NCBI GenBank assembly: GCA_002748755.1
Contig: PDTD01000011.1
Location: forward strand, 1-64,000
Source of the DNA: Desulfobulbus propionicus
GTDB lineage: Bacteria > Desulfobacterota > Desulfobulbia > Desulfobulbales > Desulfobulbaceae
DNA: 64,000 bases
Direction: 5' to 3'
Shown here in pieces: positions 18,222 through 26,750 of the stretch; within the stretch, counting starts at the first letter, position 1; every line of letters starts with the position of its first letter. The position numbers were made by a program, and so were the translations under genes. Below the pieces are notes generated by a model, which saw only the letters and a program-made list of their open reading frames with translations, did no database searches and was not told where the DNA came from.

Positions 18222-18638
18222 ATGATTGCCACTTGTTTGTCTGTATTGTTTATGAGTTGTCTGATTGTTGCCCAAAACCATTCAGTTTGTGCGTTGGTTG
18301 TAACTGACTGCATCGCCTGTGCAAACAGGCTGCGTCAAAAAGCAGAAAAATCTGAGAAATTCGGGCAGGGGGGCAAAAAGTCGGAACATACGTTTCGCAC
18401 TCTGCTTTGCACGCCTTTTCCATTGCACTATTGTACTGCGTTTAAAAAAAAAAACACAAGCTCCTAGCCGATGTTGTACCCCGAAAGAGGAGTGTCTTTC
18501 TTTAAAATATATATAAAATCAGCTAAATACATTGTCAGGTGGTAGTGGTATATCATGTCTGTCGTACCACATACACTCAAACGACCGGCACGGTCTTTGT
18601 AAAGCTATGCATCAAGCCAGATACATGAGGAGATTGTT
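18222..18638. other. gap upstream of ppk2 with a repeat remnant
   Basis: CTGAGAAATTCGGGC at 18353-18367 matches the right end of the MITE-like repeat, without a recognisable rest. GCCTGT GCAA ACAGGC (18315-18330) is a small perfect hairpin. An A-run of 11 or so follows near 18450. No gene is seen. Confidence 0.45.
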
Positions 18639-19046
18639 ATGACTACATCACAGCATGAGTTGGACATTTTTTTGGACCAATGGCAGGAGAGCGAAAAAGG
18701 CACCAAAAAGGCGTTTGTGCAGCTGCGCAATTATCTGGAGCAGATGAAGAAGGTTGCTGTACAGTTTCATGCCAGACCGGGGATAACCTATTCTTTGCGT
18801 GGCGTACTGGCAAGTGACCCGGAGAATTCTTTGTTTGTCATGGTGGATGTGATCGAGGACGTTCCCAAATGGCTTTCGGTCTGTTTTTATGGAGCGATGA
18901 TTACCGATCCTGATGGTAAGGGGGATTTTGTTCCCGCTGGATTACTTGGCGAGGATGCTGTCTGTTTTGATATCGAAGTATATGATGAACAAGAGCTTGC
19001 CTATGTGGAGCAGAGGATGGCTGAGGCGTACAATGCAAGAGCGTGA
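18639..19046 (+). CDS. hypothetical cytoplasmic protein
   Basis: A 135-residue acidic, mixed alpha/beta protein with no signal peptide or membrane segment and few cysteines. Motifs include QLRNYLEQMKKVAVQFHARP, GITYSLRGVL and GLLGEDAVCFDIEVYDE. I do not recognise the family with certainty. A good ribosome site (GAGGAG) precedes the ATG, and a hairpin terminator follows the stop, so it is probably a monocistronic real gene. Confidence 0.65.
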   Translation: MTTSQHELDIFLDQWQESEKGTKKAFVQLRNYLEQMKKVAVQFHARPGITYSLRGVLASDPENSLFVMVDVIEDVPKWLSVCFYGAMITDPDGKGDFVPAGLLGEDAVCFDIEVYDEQELAYVEQRMAEAYNARA

Positions 19047-19051
19047 TCAAC

Positions 19052-19070
19052 AAAAGCCCTCGAGGCTTTT
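19052..19070 (+). terminator. terminator after the hypothetical gene
   Basis: AAAAGCC CTCGA GGCTTTT, a 7-bp stem ending in T residues, 6 bases after the stop at 19046. It lies between convergent genes and may work in both directions. Confidence 0.6.
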
Positions 19071-19179
19071 CGATGGTTACCTCTTTTTTGGTACTCCCTA
19101 TGATTCCCTGTCAGACTCACAATACGGGTTCAGGTCTGCCAGCGAGCAACCGTCTTGTTGCTCCTCAGGGGTGTGACGT

Positions 19180-19908
19180 TCAGTTCAGTTTGCGCCCCTG
19201 ACGAAACATCTGGGCATAGATGGAAGGGAGTTTCTGGTGAGAGAGTTCATGGACAACAGCCTGGATATCATAGGGACATCGGAAATGCCGTAGGTGGAGA
19301 GAGAGTTCCGCTTTGTCGTCCAGGGTCAATATCGCATACGAGGCTGCGGGATTACCGTCAAACATTCTCCCTACTGAACCCGGGTTGATAAAATGTACTC
19401 CATTACTATATCTGTAATAGGGGCTATGGGAATGGCCTGTGAGCACGATATCGCACCTGGTTTGGGCAGCTATTTCCGAAAACCGCTTTTCTGGGCTGTC
19501 GGCAAACAGAAACTCTTCGTGGTTGAGCGGACTGCCGTGGAACAGGCCTATGCTCTGGTCGTGTACATGGAGTATCCTTTTTTTTTTCATGTTAAGCAGA
19601 TACGCTCGGTTTTCAGGGGTCAAGCTCCGTGCCGTAGCGGTGTACATAACCCTTTTTTCTTTTTTCCCCGGCTTGTTAAAGGTTTTTCCCCTGAGAAGCT
19701 TGATAACCTTGTCGTCCGTATTCCCTCGAATGGAGACCACCTTGTGGTATCTAAGCCAGTCCAAGGTCTGGTTGGGGAAAGGAGCATACACTGTGCTGTC
19801 ACCAGTATTGCAGATAAGGTCAAAGCGATCTGGAGGATGCTGCTTGATGACCTCGTGTAGGGCAGGGAAATTGCCGTGAATATCACTGATGAGAAGGATG
19901 GAGAACAT
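19180..19908 (-). CDS. calcineurin-like metallophosphoesterase
   Basis: A 242-residue protein of the YfcE/MJ0936-like branch. Metal-site motifs are in order: SDIHGN near residue 8, CNTGDS near 34, IRGNTDD near 60, TGHSHS near 156 and HFINPGS near 171. The enzymes hydrolyse phosphomonoesters or diesters using two metal ions. The substrate is unknown. It stands alone on the minus strand, convergent with the gene at 18639. Confidence 0.85.
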   Translation of the reverse strand: MFSILLISDIHGNFPALHEVIKQHPPDRFDLICNTGDSTVYAPFPNQTLDWLRYHKVVSIRGNTDDKVIKLLRGKTFNKPGKKEKRVMYTATARSLTPENRAYLLNMKKKRILHVHDQSIGLFHGSPLNHEEFLFADSPEKRFSEIAAQTRCDIVLTGHSHSPYYRYSNGVHFINPGSVGRMFDGNPAASYAILTLDDKAELSLHLRHFRCPYDIQAVVHELSHQKLPSIYAQMFRQGRKLN

Positions 19909-20131
19909 ACAAAAGAATCACACATCGCCTGGGGATTGGTCAAGAAAAAAGGGTGATCTATCTTTCTAGTTATACTTTTCTTTTGCCAGGTATCTGTTAC
20001 ATTGTCTTTGTGTACTTGGTTAAGGGCGTTGAAAAAATCAGCGTAACTCTTTGGAGTTCTGCGCAAAATCGACAACAAGGTTGCTCTTGCAAAACCACAC
20101 AGTTTCAACGAGACAAATTGATTGGGTCTCA

Positions 20132-20291
20132 CCCGGATTTCTCATGAACATTGTAGATAAGTTCAAGAATAAAATTAAACTAACCATGAGGTTTTTCATA
20201 AACTTTTCTTTGCAGGGTGCCTGCGGGAAGCGGTTTCAGCTTCCTGAGCAGTGTCTTGATCGGCGAAAAATGTTTTGATGAGCAAGCCTGG
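20132..20291 (-). repeat. MITE-like repeat, internally diverged copy
   Basis: CCCGGATTTCTCATGAACAT at 20132 is an excellent right-type end, and GATGAGCAAGCCTGG near 20277-20291 matches the left-type end in inverted form. The about 130 bases between do not resemble the family core, so this is either a rearranged copy or two separate ends. The rest of the gap from 19909 to 20416 shows no gene. Confidence 0.55.
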
Positions 20292-20416
20292 CTGGTAGGG
20301 GGGATGGGGGAAACTGTGACCGCTGAAAGATAGGGAGCGGTGGGGACGTACATAAAAAAGGACAACAGTGATGGTACGATTCAGGTGCACACCACCAAGG
20401 CTATTTGAGGAGCGAT

Positions 20417-21601
20417 ATGCAGATAGACGGCTTTAAAGCGTCTGCGGTGCAGGCAGGTATTCGGTATCCGGATCGACTGGATCTTGGTCTTATTGTTTCA
20501 ACGGTTCCGGCGGTTACAGCCGGTGCCTTTACCACCAATAAGGTGAAAGCTGCTCCTGTTTTGCTGGACATGGAGCGGCTCAAGCTTGGCAAGGCCCAGG
20601 CGATCCTGGTCAACAGTGGCAACGCCAATGCCTGCAACGGTGAGCAGGGTATGCATACGGCCATAGCTTCCGCCAAGCTGGCAGCATCCCACCTTGGCAT
20701 AGAGGAAGACCTGGTTCAGGTTGCCTCCACGGGAGTTATAGGGGAGCAGATGGCTATAGAGCCGTTTGAGCGGAGCATGGACGAACTGGTGGCAGGGCTT
20801 GCTGCTGATGGTTTTGCAGCATTCTCAGAGGCGATCTTGACCACTGACCTGGTCACCAAAATTTCTCGCAGGAGCGTTGATATTAACGGAACCCAGGTCT
20901 CCCTTCTTGGTATAGCCAAAGGTTCGGGTATGATTATGCCTGACATGGCCACCATGCTCTGCTTTGTGGTCACCGATGCCCAGATTGTGTATCCTGTCCT
21001 TCAGGAGATGGTGCTGAACGGGGTGGAGAGATCGTTTAACCGTATAACCGTGGACGGAGACACGTCCACCAATGATATGGTTCTGGTTATGGCCAACGGG
21101 GTCGCCGGTAACGACTGGATTGATGAAGGGAACCCTCAAGGGAGCCAGATATTTGCCGAGGCCCTGACAGATCTTATGCATGATTTGGCGCTGCAGATAG
21201 TGGCGGATGGTGAGGGTGCCACCAAGGTCGTCACCGTACGGGTGAGAGGGGCCAGGGAGTACGATTGTGCTATGAGTGCCGCGCAGACCATCGCCAATTC
21301 GGCGCTTGTTAAAACTGCGTTTTTTGGTGAAGATGCCAATTGGGGCCGGATCATCGCAGCGCTGGGGCGTTCTGAATGTGTTTTTTCCCCAGATAAAATT
21401 GCTATTTCCTTTGATGACGTCGTGTTGGTCAAAAATGGCATGGCGGTGAGCAGGGAAAGAGAGGCCCAGGCCGCGCAGGTACTGAAGAAAAAGGAATTCA
21501 TTCTTACCGTTGACCTCAATGACGGCAGGGCTTCTGCAGAAGTCTATACATGTGATTTTTCCTACGATTACGTTACCATCAACGCCGATTACCGCAGCTG
21601 A
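20417..21601 (+). CDS. argJ: glutamate N-acetyltransferase / amino-acid acetyltransferase ArgJ
   Basis: A 394-residue enzyme of arginine biosynthesis that transfers acetyl from N-acetylornithine to glutamate and, in bifunctional forms, can use acetyl-CoA. Visible are NSGNANACNG near the oxyanion/substrate region and GIAKGSGMIMPDMATML, in which self-cleavage occurs before the Thr to give the alpha and beta chains. FNRITVDGDTSTND and FGEDANWGRIIAALG follow. The start ATG 20417 sits five bases after GAGGAG. Length is normal. The genes downstream are close but functionally different. Confidence 0.96.
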   Translation: MQIDGFKASAVQAGIRYPDRLDLGLIVSTVPAVTAGAFTTNKVKAAPVLLDMERLKLGKAQAILVNSGNANACNGEQGMHTAIASAKLAASHLGIEEDLVQVASTGVIGEQMAIEPFERSMDELVAGLAADGFAAFSEAILTTDLVTKISRRSVDINGTQVSLLGIAKGSGMIMPDMATMLCFVVTDAQIVYPVLQEMVLNGVERSFNRITVDGDTSTNDMVLVMANGVAGNDWIDEGNPQGSQIFAEALTDLMHDLALQIVADGEGATKVVTVRVRGAREYDCAMSAAQTIANSALVKTAFFGEDANWGRIIAALGRSECVFSPDKIAISFDDVVLVKNGMAVSREREAQAAQVLKKKEFILTVDLNDGRASAEVYTCDFSYDYVTINADYRS

Positions 21602-21613
21602 CTCGGAGGGATT

Positions 21614-23152
21614 ATGCCTGGTGAAACAACGGAAGTATGGTTGCTTACAGACGAATTCGTGCTGGAGGAATGGACTGAGCGGCTGCCAGGTTCCTTGACT
21701 TTGTGCCAGGGTACCGGGCAGAGGAAACGGGTAACCTGGTATGATACCTATGACTGGCGTTTGTATCAGAGAGGATATATCTGTCTGGCAACGGGTACGC
21801 TTTGGTCCCTGTATGACCGTGATACCGGTGTCCTGATGAAACAGGCTACAGGGATTCGTCAGGCCAGGCGTCGATTGGCCGGGGTATTTACGGGCACAGA
21901 GTTGATGCCGATTATGGCAGCAGTTCTTGATGCTCGGGCCCTGTTACCCCTTCAGTCTGCACAATACGCTATGATGACCCACCGGGTGTTGAACAAGGAT
22001 GAAAAAACCGTGGTGCGGTTTGTGACGGAAAGCTATACCTTTGATGAGACCGAAAAGCAGCTTGAGCTGGCCTACCTGGTCCCTGTTCGCGGCTACAACG
22101 AAGAGTATCAGAGTGTTCGGCGGACCTTGCTTTCTTTGCGTGGGCGCGCCCGTTGTTCAGCGGCCATCAGCCTTGAAGCCGCTGCCCGGAGCAGGGGACG
22201 GGAACCTTTGGATTATAGTTCCAAATTTGTCTTGTCTCTGGATCCGGATCAGACAGCCAGAAGTGCCATAGGTACCATTTGTACTACCCTGGCAGACACG
22301 ATGCGTGCCAATCTTGGCGGGGTGATGGCTGATTTGGATCCCGAATTCCTCCACGATTTCAGGGTTGCCGTGCGGCGTACCCGTTCCGGTCTTACCTTGA
22401 TCAAGAAAGTTTTACCTAAAAAAACGGTTACCCGATTCAAGGATGAGTTTAAAAATCTAGGTACGGTTACAGGGCCGGTGCGTGATTTGGACGTCTACCT
22501 GCTCAGTGAACGGCAATATCGGGAACGGCTGCCTCAATCCCTTCAGCCCGGGTTAACCACCTTTTTCGAAATCTTGCAAAAGGACAGGGAAAAAGCTCAG
22601 AAACAGTTTATTCAGGAATTCAGAAGCGGCAGGGTGGAGGAGCTTTTGGCAGCCTGGGAAAAAGAGCTGACAAGTGAAGACAACGAGTCTGCTGAGTGCG
22701 CAGATGTCCCGATTCTTGATCTGGCCAAAAAGGTGATCTTCAGCCGCTATAAACGAGTGTTGAAAGATGGTCGGGCAATAACCTCGGAATGTGAGGATGC
22801 AAAACTGCATAAGTTGCGTATAGAAGGGAAAAAACTCCGTTATGCCCTGGAGTTTTTTAGGTCGCTTTTTCCCAAAGAGGATATGGAAACTGCAATCAAG
22901 CAGTTGAAAAAAATACAGAACAATCTTGGCGATTTCAATGACTTGTTCGTGCAGCGGCAGATGCTGCATAGAGCCATGGCAATGCTGAAACCTGGCTCCA
23001 GAAAAAATATGGAGATGGCTGCGGCCCTTGGTGGTCTGATGACGGCACTTGCCCAGGATCAGAGAGAGGTCCGTACAGCCTTTGAGGAGACCTTCCGCGA
23101 CTTCAGCCATCCGGACACGGTTGCACTGTACAAACGTCTTTTTAGAGAGTAG
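21614..23152 (+). CDS. CYTH and CHAD domain protein
   Basis: A 512-residue protein. The N-terminal about 200 residues are CYTH-like (VWLLTDEF, TWYDTYDWRLYQRGY), a tunnel fold that binds triphosphate or polyphosphate. The C-terminal CHAD domain carries the two basic helical signatures HDFRVAVRRTRS near residue 250 and LHKLRIEGKKLRYALEF near 398. CHAD domains bind polyphosphate granules. It starts 12 bases after argJ with GGAGGG, and the downstream ParA-like and SixA-like genes follow tightly. The catalytic activity of the CYTH part is uncertain; the usual ExExK signature is not obvious. Confidence 0.85.
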   Translation: MPGETTEVWLLTDEFVLEEWTERLPGSLTLCQGTGQRKRVTWYDTYDWRLYQRGYICLATGTLWSLYDRDTGVLMKQATGIRQARRRLAGVFTGTELMPIMAAVLDARALLPLQSAQYAMMTHRVLNKDEKTVVRFVTESYTFDETEKQLELAYLVPVRGYNEEYQSVRRTLLSLRGRARCSAAISLEAAARSRGREPLDYSSKFVLSLDPDQTARSAIGTICTTLADTMRANLGGVMADLDPEFLHDFRVAVRRTRSGLTLIKKVLPKKTVTRFKDEFKNLGTVTGPVRDLDVYLLSERQYRERLPQSLQPGLTTFFEILQKDREKAQKQFIQEFRSGRVEELLAAWEKELTSEDNESAECADVPILDLAKKVIFSRYKRVLKDGRAITSECEDAKLHKLRIEGKKLRYALEFFRSLFPKEDMETAIKQLKKIQNNLGDFNDLFVQRQMLHRAMAMLKPGSRKNMEMAAALGGLMTALAQDQREVRTAFEETFRDFSHPDTVALYKRLFRE

Positions 23153-23164
23153 AGGAGGGCTTGC

Positions 23165-23911
23165 ATGAGTATCATAGCTGTCTACAGCATCAAGGGCGGT
23201 GTAGGAAAGACCGCAACCTCCGTCAATCTCTCCTATCTCTCGGCAAGGGATGGGGCGCGAACGCTTTTGTGTGATCTGGATCCTCAGGGGTCTGCGTCCT
23301 ACTATTTCAGGATACGGTCTCCCAAAAAATTCAATGCCAGGAAATTTCTGAAAGGCGGCCGACATGTGGCCGAGAATATCCGGGGAACGGATTATTCAGG
23401 GCTGGAACTCCTGCCTGCGGATTTCAGCTACCGTACCATAGACATTGCCTTGGATGATCTGAAAAAATCCCAACAAAGACTCTTGAAGGTTCTGGAACCT
23501 CTGCGCCGGGAATATGATCGTATAGTCCTTGATTGTCCCCCCAGCGCAACCTTACTTGCGGAAAACGTCTTTTTTGCCGCTGATATTATTTTGGTGCCCA
23601 TCATTCCCACCACATTGTCCCTAGTCTCTTTGAAAAAGCTTTTCAAGTTTCTTGACAAAAACGGGCAAAGCCGAAAAAAAGCGCTGCTCTTTTTCTCCAT
23701 GGTGGAGCGAAGAAAAAAAATGCATACTGAGATCATGGCAGCCATGGCAGACTGCCCGGGAGTCCTATCCGGATCAATCCCCTACCTGGCGGATGTGGAA
23801 CGGATGGGTGTGTATCGTCAACCTGTCCCGGCCGCCTTGCCCTCCTCATCGGCCTCCGCCGCCTATGAGGCCTTGTGGAAGGATGTCCAGAAGCAGATGG
23901 GTGAAGAATGA
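23165..23911 (+). CDS. ParA/MinD-type ATPase
   Basis: A 248-residue P-loop protein with the deviant Walker A KGGVGKTA, the switch DLDPQGSASYYF, Walker B-like DRIVLDCPPS and PIIPTTLSL. This is the ParA family used to position chromosomes, plasmids or other cell cargo. There is no ParB nearby. Its neighbours are the CYTH-CHAD protein (12 bases upstream) and sixA, whose ATG overlaps its stop, so the cargo may be something polyphosphate-related (speculation). Confidence 0.88.
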   Translation: MSIIAVYSIKGGVGKTATSVNLSYLSARDGARTLLCDLDPQGSASYYFRIRSPKKFNARKFLKGGRHVAENIRGTDYSGLELLPADFSYRTIDIALDDLKKSQQRLLKVLEPLRREYDRIVLDCPPSATLLAENVFFAADIILVPIIPTTLSLVSLKKLFKFLDKNGQSRKKALLFFSMVERRKKMHTEIMAAMADCPGVLSGSIPYLADVERMGVYRQPVPAALPSSSASAAYEALWKDVQKQMGEE

Positions 23912-24411
23912 AAACTGTCACTTTGTGCCGTCATGCCAAGTCGAGTTGGAAGCATCCCCAGATGACTGATTTTGAGCGGCCGCTGAACAAGCGCGGTCAG
24001 CGAGATGCCCCGGTTATGGCCGCTCGACTGGCACAACGTTCGTTTTCCCCGGATATCATCGTGTCCAGCCCTGCTACGAGGGCGCGGACCACGGCACTGA
24101 CAGTGGCCGAGGGTATCGGGTTTCCCGTAGAGGCTGTGCTCTATGACCAACAGGTATATACCTCTTCAGCGGCAGCACTGCTTGCTTTGATCAATTCCAG
24201 GGACGACTCCTTTTCTTCGCTGCTGCTTGTCGGCCATAATCCGGCATGTACCAACCTTGCCAACGCTTTGGGAGGATTGCATCTGGACAATATTCCCACC
24301 TGCGGCGTCGTCAGCCTCCAGTTCGCTGTACCAAAATGGGAAGATATCGGCTGTGGTACCGGTTCGCTCCTTTTTTTTGATTATCCCAAAAATCAACACG
24401 CTACGGCCTGA
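23908..24411 (+). CDS. sixA: SixA-like phosphohistidine phosphatase
   Basis: A 167-residue histidine-phosphatase (RHG) protein: LCRHAKSSW carries the nucleophilic His, ERPLNKRGQRDAP follows, SSPATRARTTA is the second Arg motif and LLVGHNPACTNL the second catalytic His. SixA removes phosphate from histidine phosphotransfer proteins. It overlaps the ParA-like gene by four bases (ATGA), indicating coupling. The ClC gene starts 4 bases after it. Confidence 0.9.
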   Translation: MKTVTLCRHAKSSWKHPQMTDFERPLNKRGQRDAPVMAARLAQRSFSPDIIVSSPATRARTTALTVAEGIGFPVEAVLYDQQVYTSSAAALLALINSRDDSFSSLLLVGHNPACTNLANALGGLHLDNIPTCGVVSLQFAVPKWEDIGCGTGSLLFFDYPKNQHATA

Positions 24412-24415
24412 GGGT

Positions 24416-26506
24416 ATGGGAAAGAGAAGAAGTCCTCTTGGCCTTTTGTTGGATCGTCTTTCTCCGCCTCAGGGCCTGTTGCTCCTGCTTCTTTTTATTG
24501 CCATCGGAGCGGTTACAGGACTTGCTGCTGTTGTTTTTATCTCCCTGATCTCTTGGATAGAATGGGTTTTGTACAGTCTGTTTCTCTGGATTCTACCATA
24601 TTTGGGGCTCTGGACCTACCTCTTAGTTCCGGTTGCAGGCGCCCTGCTGAGTGGTCCACTCATAGCCTGGTTTGCCAGAGAGGCCAAAGGACATGGTATA
24701 CCGGAGGTTATGCAGGCTCTGGTGCTTCAGGGCGGCCGTATACGCGGCCGGGTGGCAGTTGCCAAAATCATTGCTTCTGCTCTTTGCATAGGCTCTGGAG
24801 GTTCTGCCGGGCGAGAGGGCCCGATTGTCCAGGTTGGTTCGGCTTTGGGTTCATTGACTGGGCAAGTCTTGCAGTTGAGCGATGAACGGATAAAAAACCT
24901 GGTCGCCTGCGGGGCAGCCGCCGGCATCGCCGCCACCTTTAACGCCCCCATTGCCGGGGTCGCTTTTGCAATAGAAGTCCTGATGAGCGAGCTGCAGGTG
25001 CAGATGTTCGGTAACGTGGTCATGAGTGCTGTCTCTGCTTCAATAGTGAGTCAGATGTTGTTGGGTGATAAACCTGCCTTCCTGGTCCCAGCCTATACCC
25101 TGTCTTCACCCCTGGAAATAGTGCTGTATCTGGTGCTGGGCCTTCTGGCTGCGCTGGTGGGAATTTATTTTATCAGGGTGCTCGATATATCCGAACGTTT
25201 GTTTGACAACTGGAATTTCCCGATGGCATGCAAACCTGCTGTGGGGGCAGTCTTGCTCGGCCTGTTGGGTATGGCCTATGTTTTTTTCACCGGCGCATCC
25301 CTGAGTGACTTGATGGGTTTTGATGCAGACCAGATTAGGGAACACAAACCGCATATGTATGGTCCCGGTTTTCACTTCATAGAGAGGAGTTTGCGAGGGG
25401 AAACAAGTTTTCTCCCCTTTCTGCTGTTGGTTTTCTTGAAACCTCTTGCGACCTCTTGTACTTTGGGATCCGGGAATTCTGGAGGTGTTTTTGCTCCTTC
25501 CCTTTTTACAGGCGCCATGCTGGGAGGCGCCTTGGGGACGGCCTACGGTTATCTGCTACCAGACGTCGCTGGTCCTTCAGGGGCGTATGCCCTGGTAGGT
25601 ATGGCAGCCGTTTTTGCCGCCTGCGCCCATGCCCCCTTGACAGCTATTCTCATTGTCTTTGAAATGAGTAACGATTACTCGCTTATTCTACCGCTTATGG
25701 TCGCAGCGGTGACAGCGTCTTATGCGGCTCTATATCTGCATCCTGAGTCCATGTATACCACCAAGCTGACCCGTCGAGGTATCCGTTTTTCTCAAGGCAG
25801 AGATCTGGATATTATGCAGGGAGTTCAGGTTGGTGAGGTGATGCTGCACCGACCGGAGATTGTTTGCAAGTCCGATCCTTTGGTAGATTTGTACCGGAAG
25901 TTTCAGGAAACACAGTACCTTGGTTTTCCGGTGGTTGATGAGCAGGGTGCGCTCTGGGGAATTGTCACCCTACAGGATCTCGAGGTGGTTTTAGGCAGTG
26001 GCGATCAGTCGCTGCATACGTTTAAGGTCGAGGACGTTGCCGTCATTGATCCTGTTACTGTCTATGCCGATGAACCTATCTGGACCGCAATTCAGAAGAT
26101 GGCGCCCAGAGATCTGGCGCGGCTGCCGGTCGTCAGCCGCCGAAATCATCGTGAGCTTATCGGGTTAATAAGTAGATCAAATATCCTGCGGGCCTATGAT
26201 ATTGCCCTTGTTCGTAAACAGAGAGGCCAGCTGCTTGGAGATACCACCGTCCTCCGTCAAAAAGACACCAATGTTTTTGTCGAGGTACCTTTGCAACCCG
26301 GGGATGCAGCCGTGGGTAAGACACTCAGCGGTCTCAATTTGGGTGGCGGCATCACCGTCGTTTCTCTCGAACGGGACGGTGTTTCACGCATTCCCCGAAA
26401 AGACACTCTCTTCCTGGCCGGTGATCTTGTGACCATTTTTGTGGAAAAAGATCTGGAAAAATTTGCCCAACAGCAACTGACCAAAGGCGTACGGGAGGAA
26501 CGGTGA
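24416..26506 (+). CDS. ClC chloride channel/antiporter with CBS and TrkA-C domains
   Basis: About 696 residues. The ClC core has GSGGSAGREGPIVQ (the gating Glu in GREGP) and GSGNSGGVFAPSLF, with about a dozen hydrophobic helices. It is followed by a CBS pair (VGEVMLHRPEIV..., VEDVAVIDPVTV...) and a C-terminal TrkA-C/RCK_C type domain (VEVPLQPGDAAVGKTL, FLAGDLVTIFVE). CBS and RCK-C parts usually bind nucleotides and regulate transport. The start ATG 24416 was preferred because the frame upstream lies within sixA. It is last but one in the operon that begins with argJ. Confidence 0.93.
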   Translation: MGKRRSPLGLLLDRLSPPQGLLLLLLFIAIGAVTGLAAVVFISLISWIEWVLYSLFLWILPYLGLWTYLLVPVAGALLSGPLIAWFAREAKGHGIPEVMQALVLQGGRIRGRVAVAKIIASALCIGSGGSAGREGPIVQVGSALGSLTGQVLQLSDERIKNLVACGAAAGIAATFNAPIAGVAFAIEVLMSELQVQMFGNVVMSAVSASIVSQMLLGDKPAFLVPAYTLSSPLEIVLYLVLGLLAALVGIYFIRVLDISERLFDNWNFPMACKPAVGAVLLGLLGMAYVFFTGASLSDLMGFDADQIREHKPHMYGPGFHFIERSLRGETSFLPFLLLVFLKPLATSCTLGSGNSGGVFAPSLFTGAMLGGALGTAYGYLLPDVAGPSGAYALVGMAAVFAACAHAPLTAILIVFEMSNDYSLILPLMVAAVTASYAALYLHPESMYTTKLTRRGIRFSQGRDLDIMQGVQVGEVMLHRPEIVCKSDPLVDLYRKFQETQYLGFPVVDEQGALWGIVTLQDLEVVLGSGDQSLHTFKVEDVAVIDPVTVYADEPIWTAIQKMAPRDLARLPVVSRRNHRELIGLISRSNILRAYDIALVRKQRGQLLGDTTVLRQKDTNVFVEVPLQPGDAAVGKTLSGLNLGGGITVVSLERDGVSRIPRKDTLFLAGDLVTIFVEKDLEKFAQQQLTKGVREER

Positions 26507-26697
26507 GCAGTGCATCGAACGGGAAAACTGCAAGTACCTGTCAGCTTTGCCAACACTTTTATATTACCTATGAACCGCGAACCCCGCGTGGATGCAAGGC
26601 GTATGGTTTTAAAAGCAGGGAGATGCCTAACAGGGTTGTGTATGCCAGTTCGGGCGAGCAGTGCAGACTGTTTTGTCCGCGATCGAAGAGAGGGTAA
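26503..26697 (+). CDS. small Cys-rich protein
   Basis: A 64-residue protein starting at GTG 26503, which overlaps the ClC stop (GTGA) and has GGGAGG upstream. It has CQLCQHF, a TPRGCKAYGFKS segment and a final C near CRLFCPR. The pattern is a widespread small family sometimes mislabelled uracil-DNA glycosylase; the function is unknown, and a zinc-binding role is likely from the four or more cysteines. It is translationally coupled to the ClC gene. Confidence 0.7.
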   Translation: MSSASNGKTASTCQLCQHFYITYEPRTPRGCKAYGFKSREMPNRVVYASSGEQCRLFCPRSKRG

Positions 26698-26750
26698 GCA
26701 TCATGGAGACCTCTTGAGTTGAATTTTGCAATGAACGGAGTCAAACAGGT

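Noticed and set aside
17352-18467. A 371-codon open frame antisense to ppk2
   Set aside because: PPK2 on the minus strand has full Walker motifs; the opposite frame has no recognisable domain.
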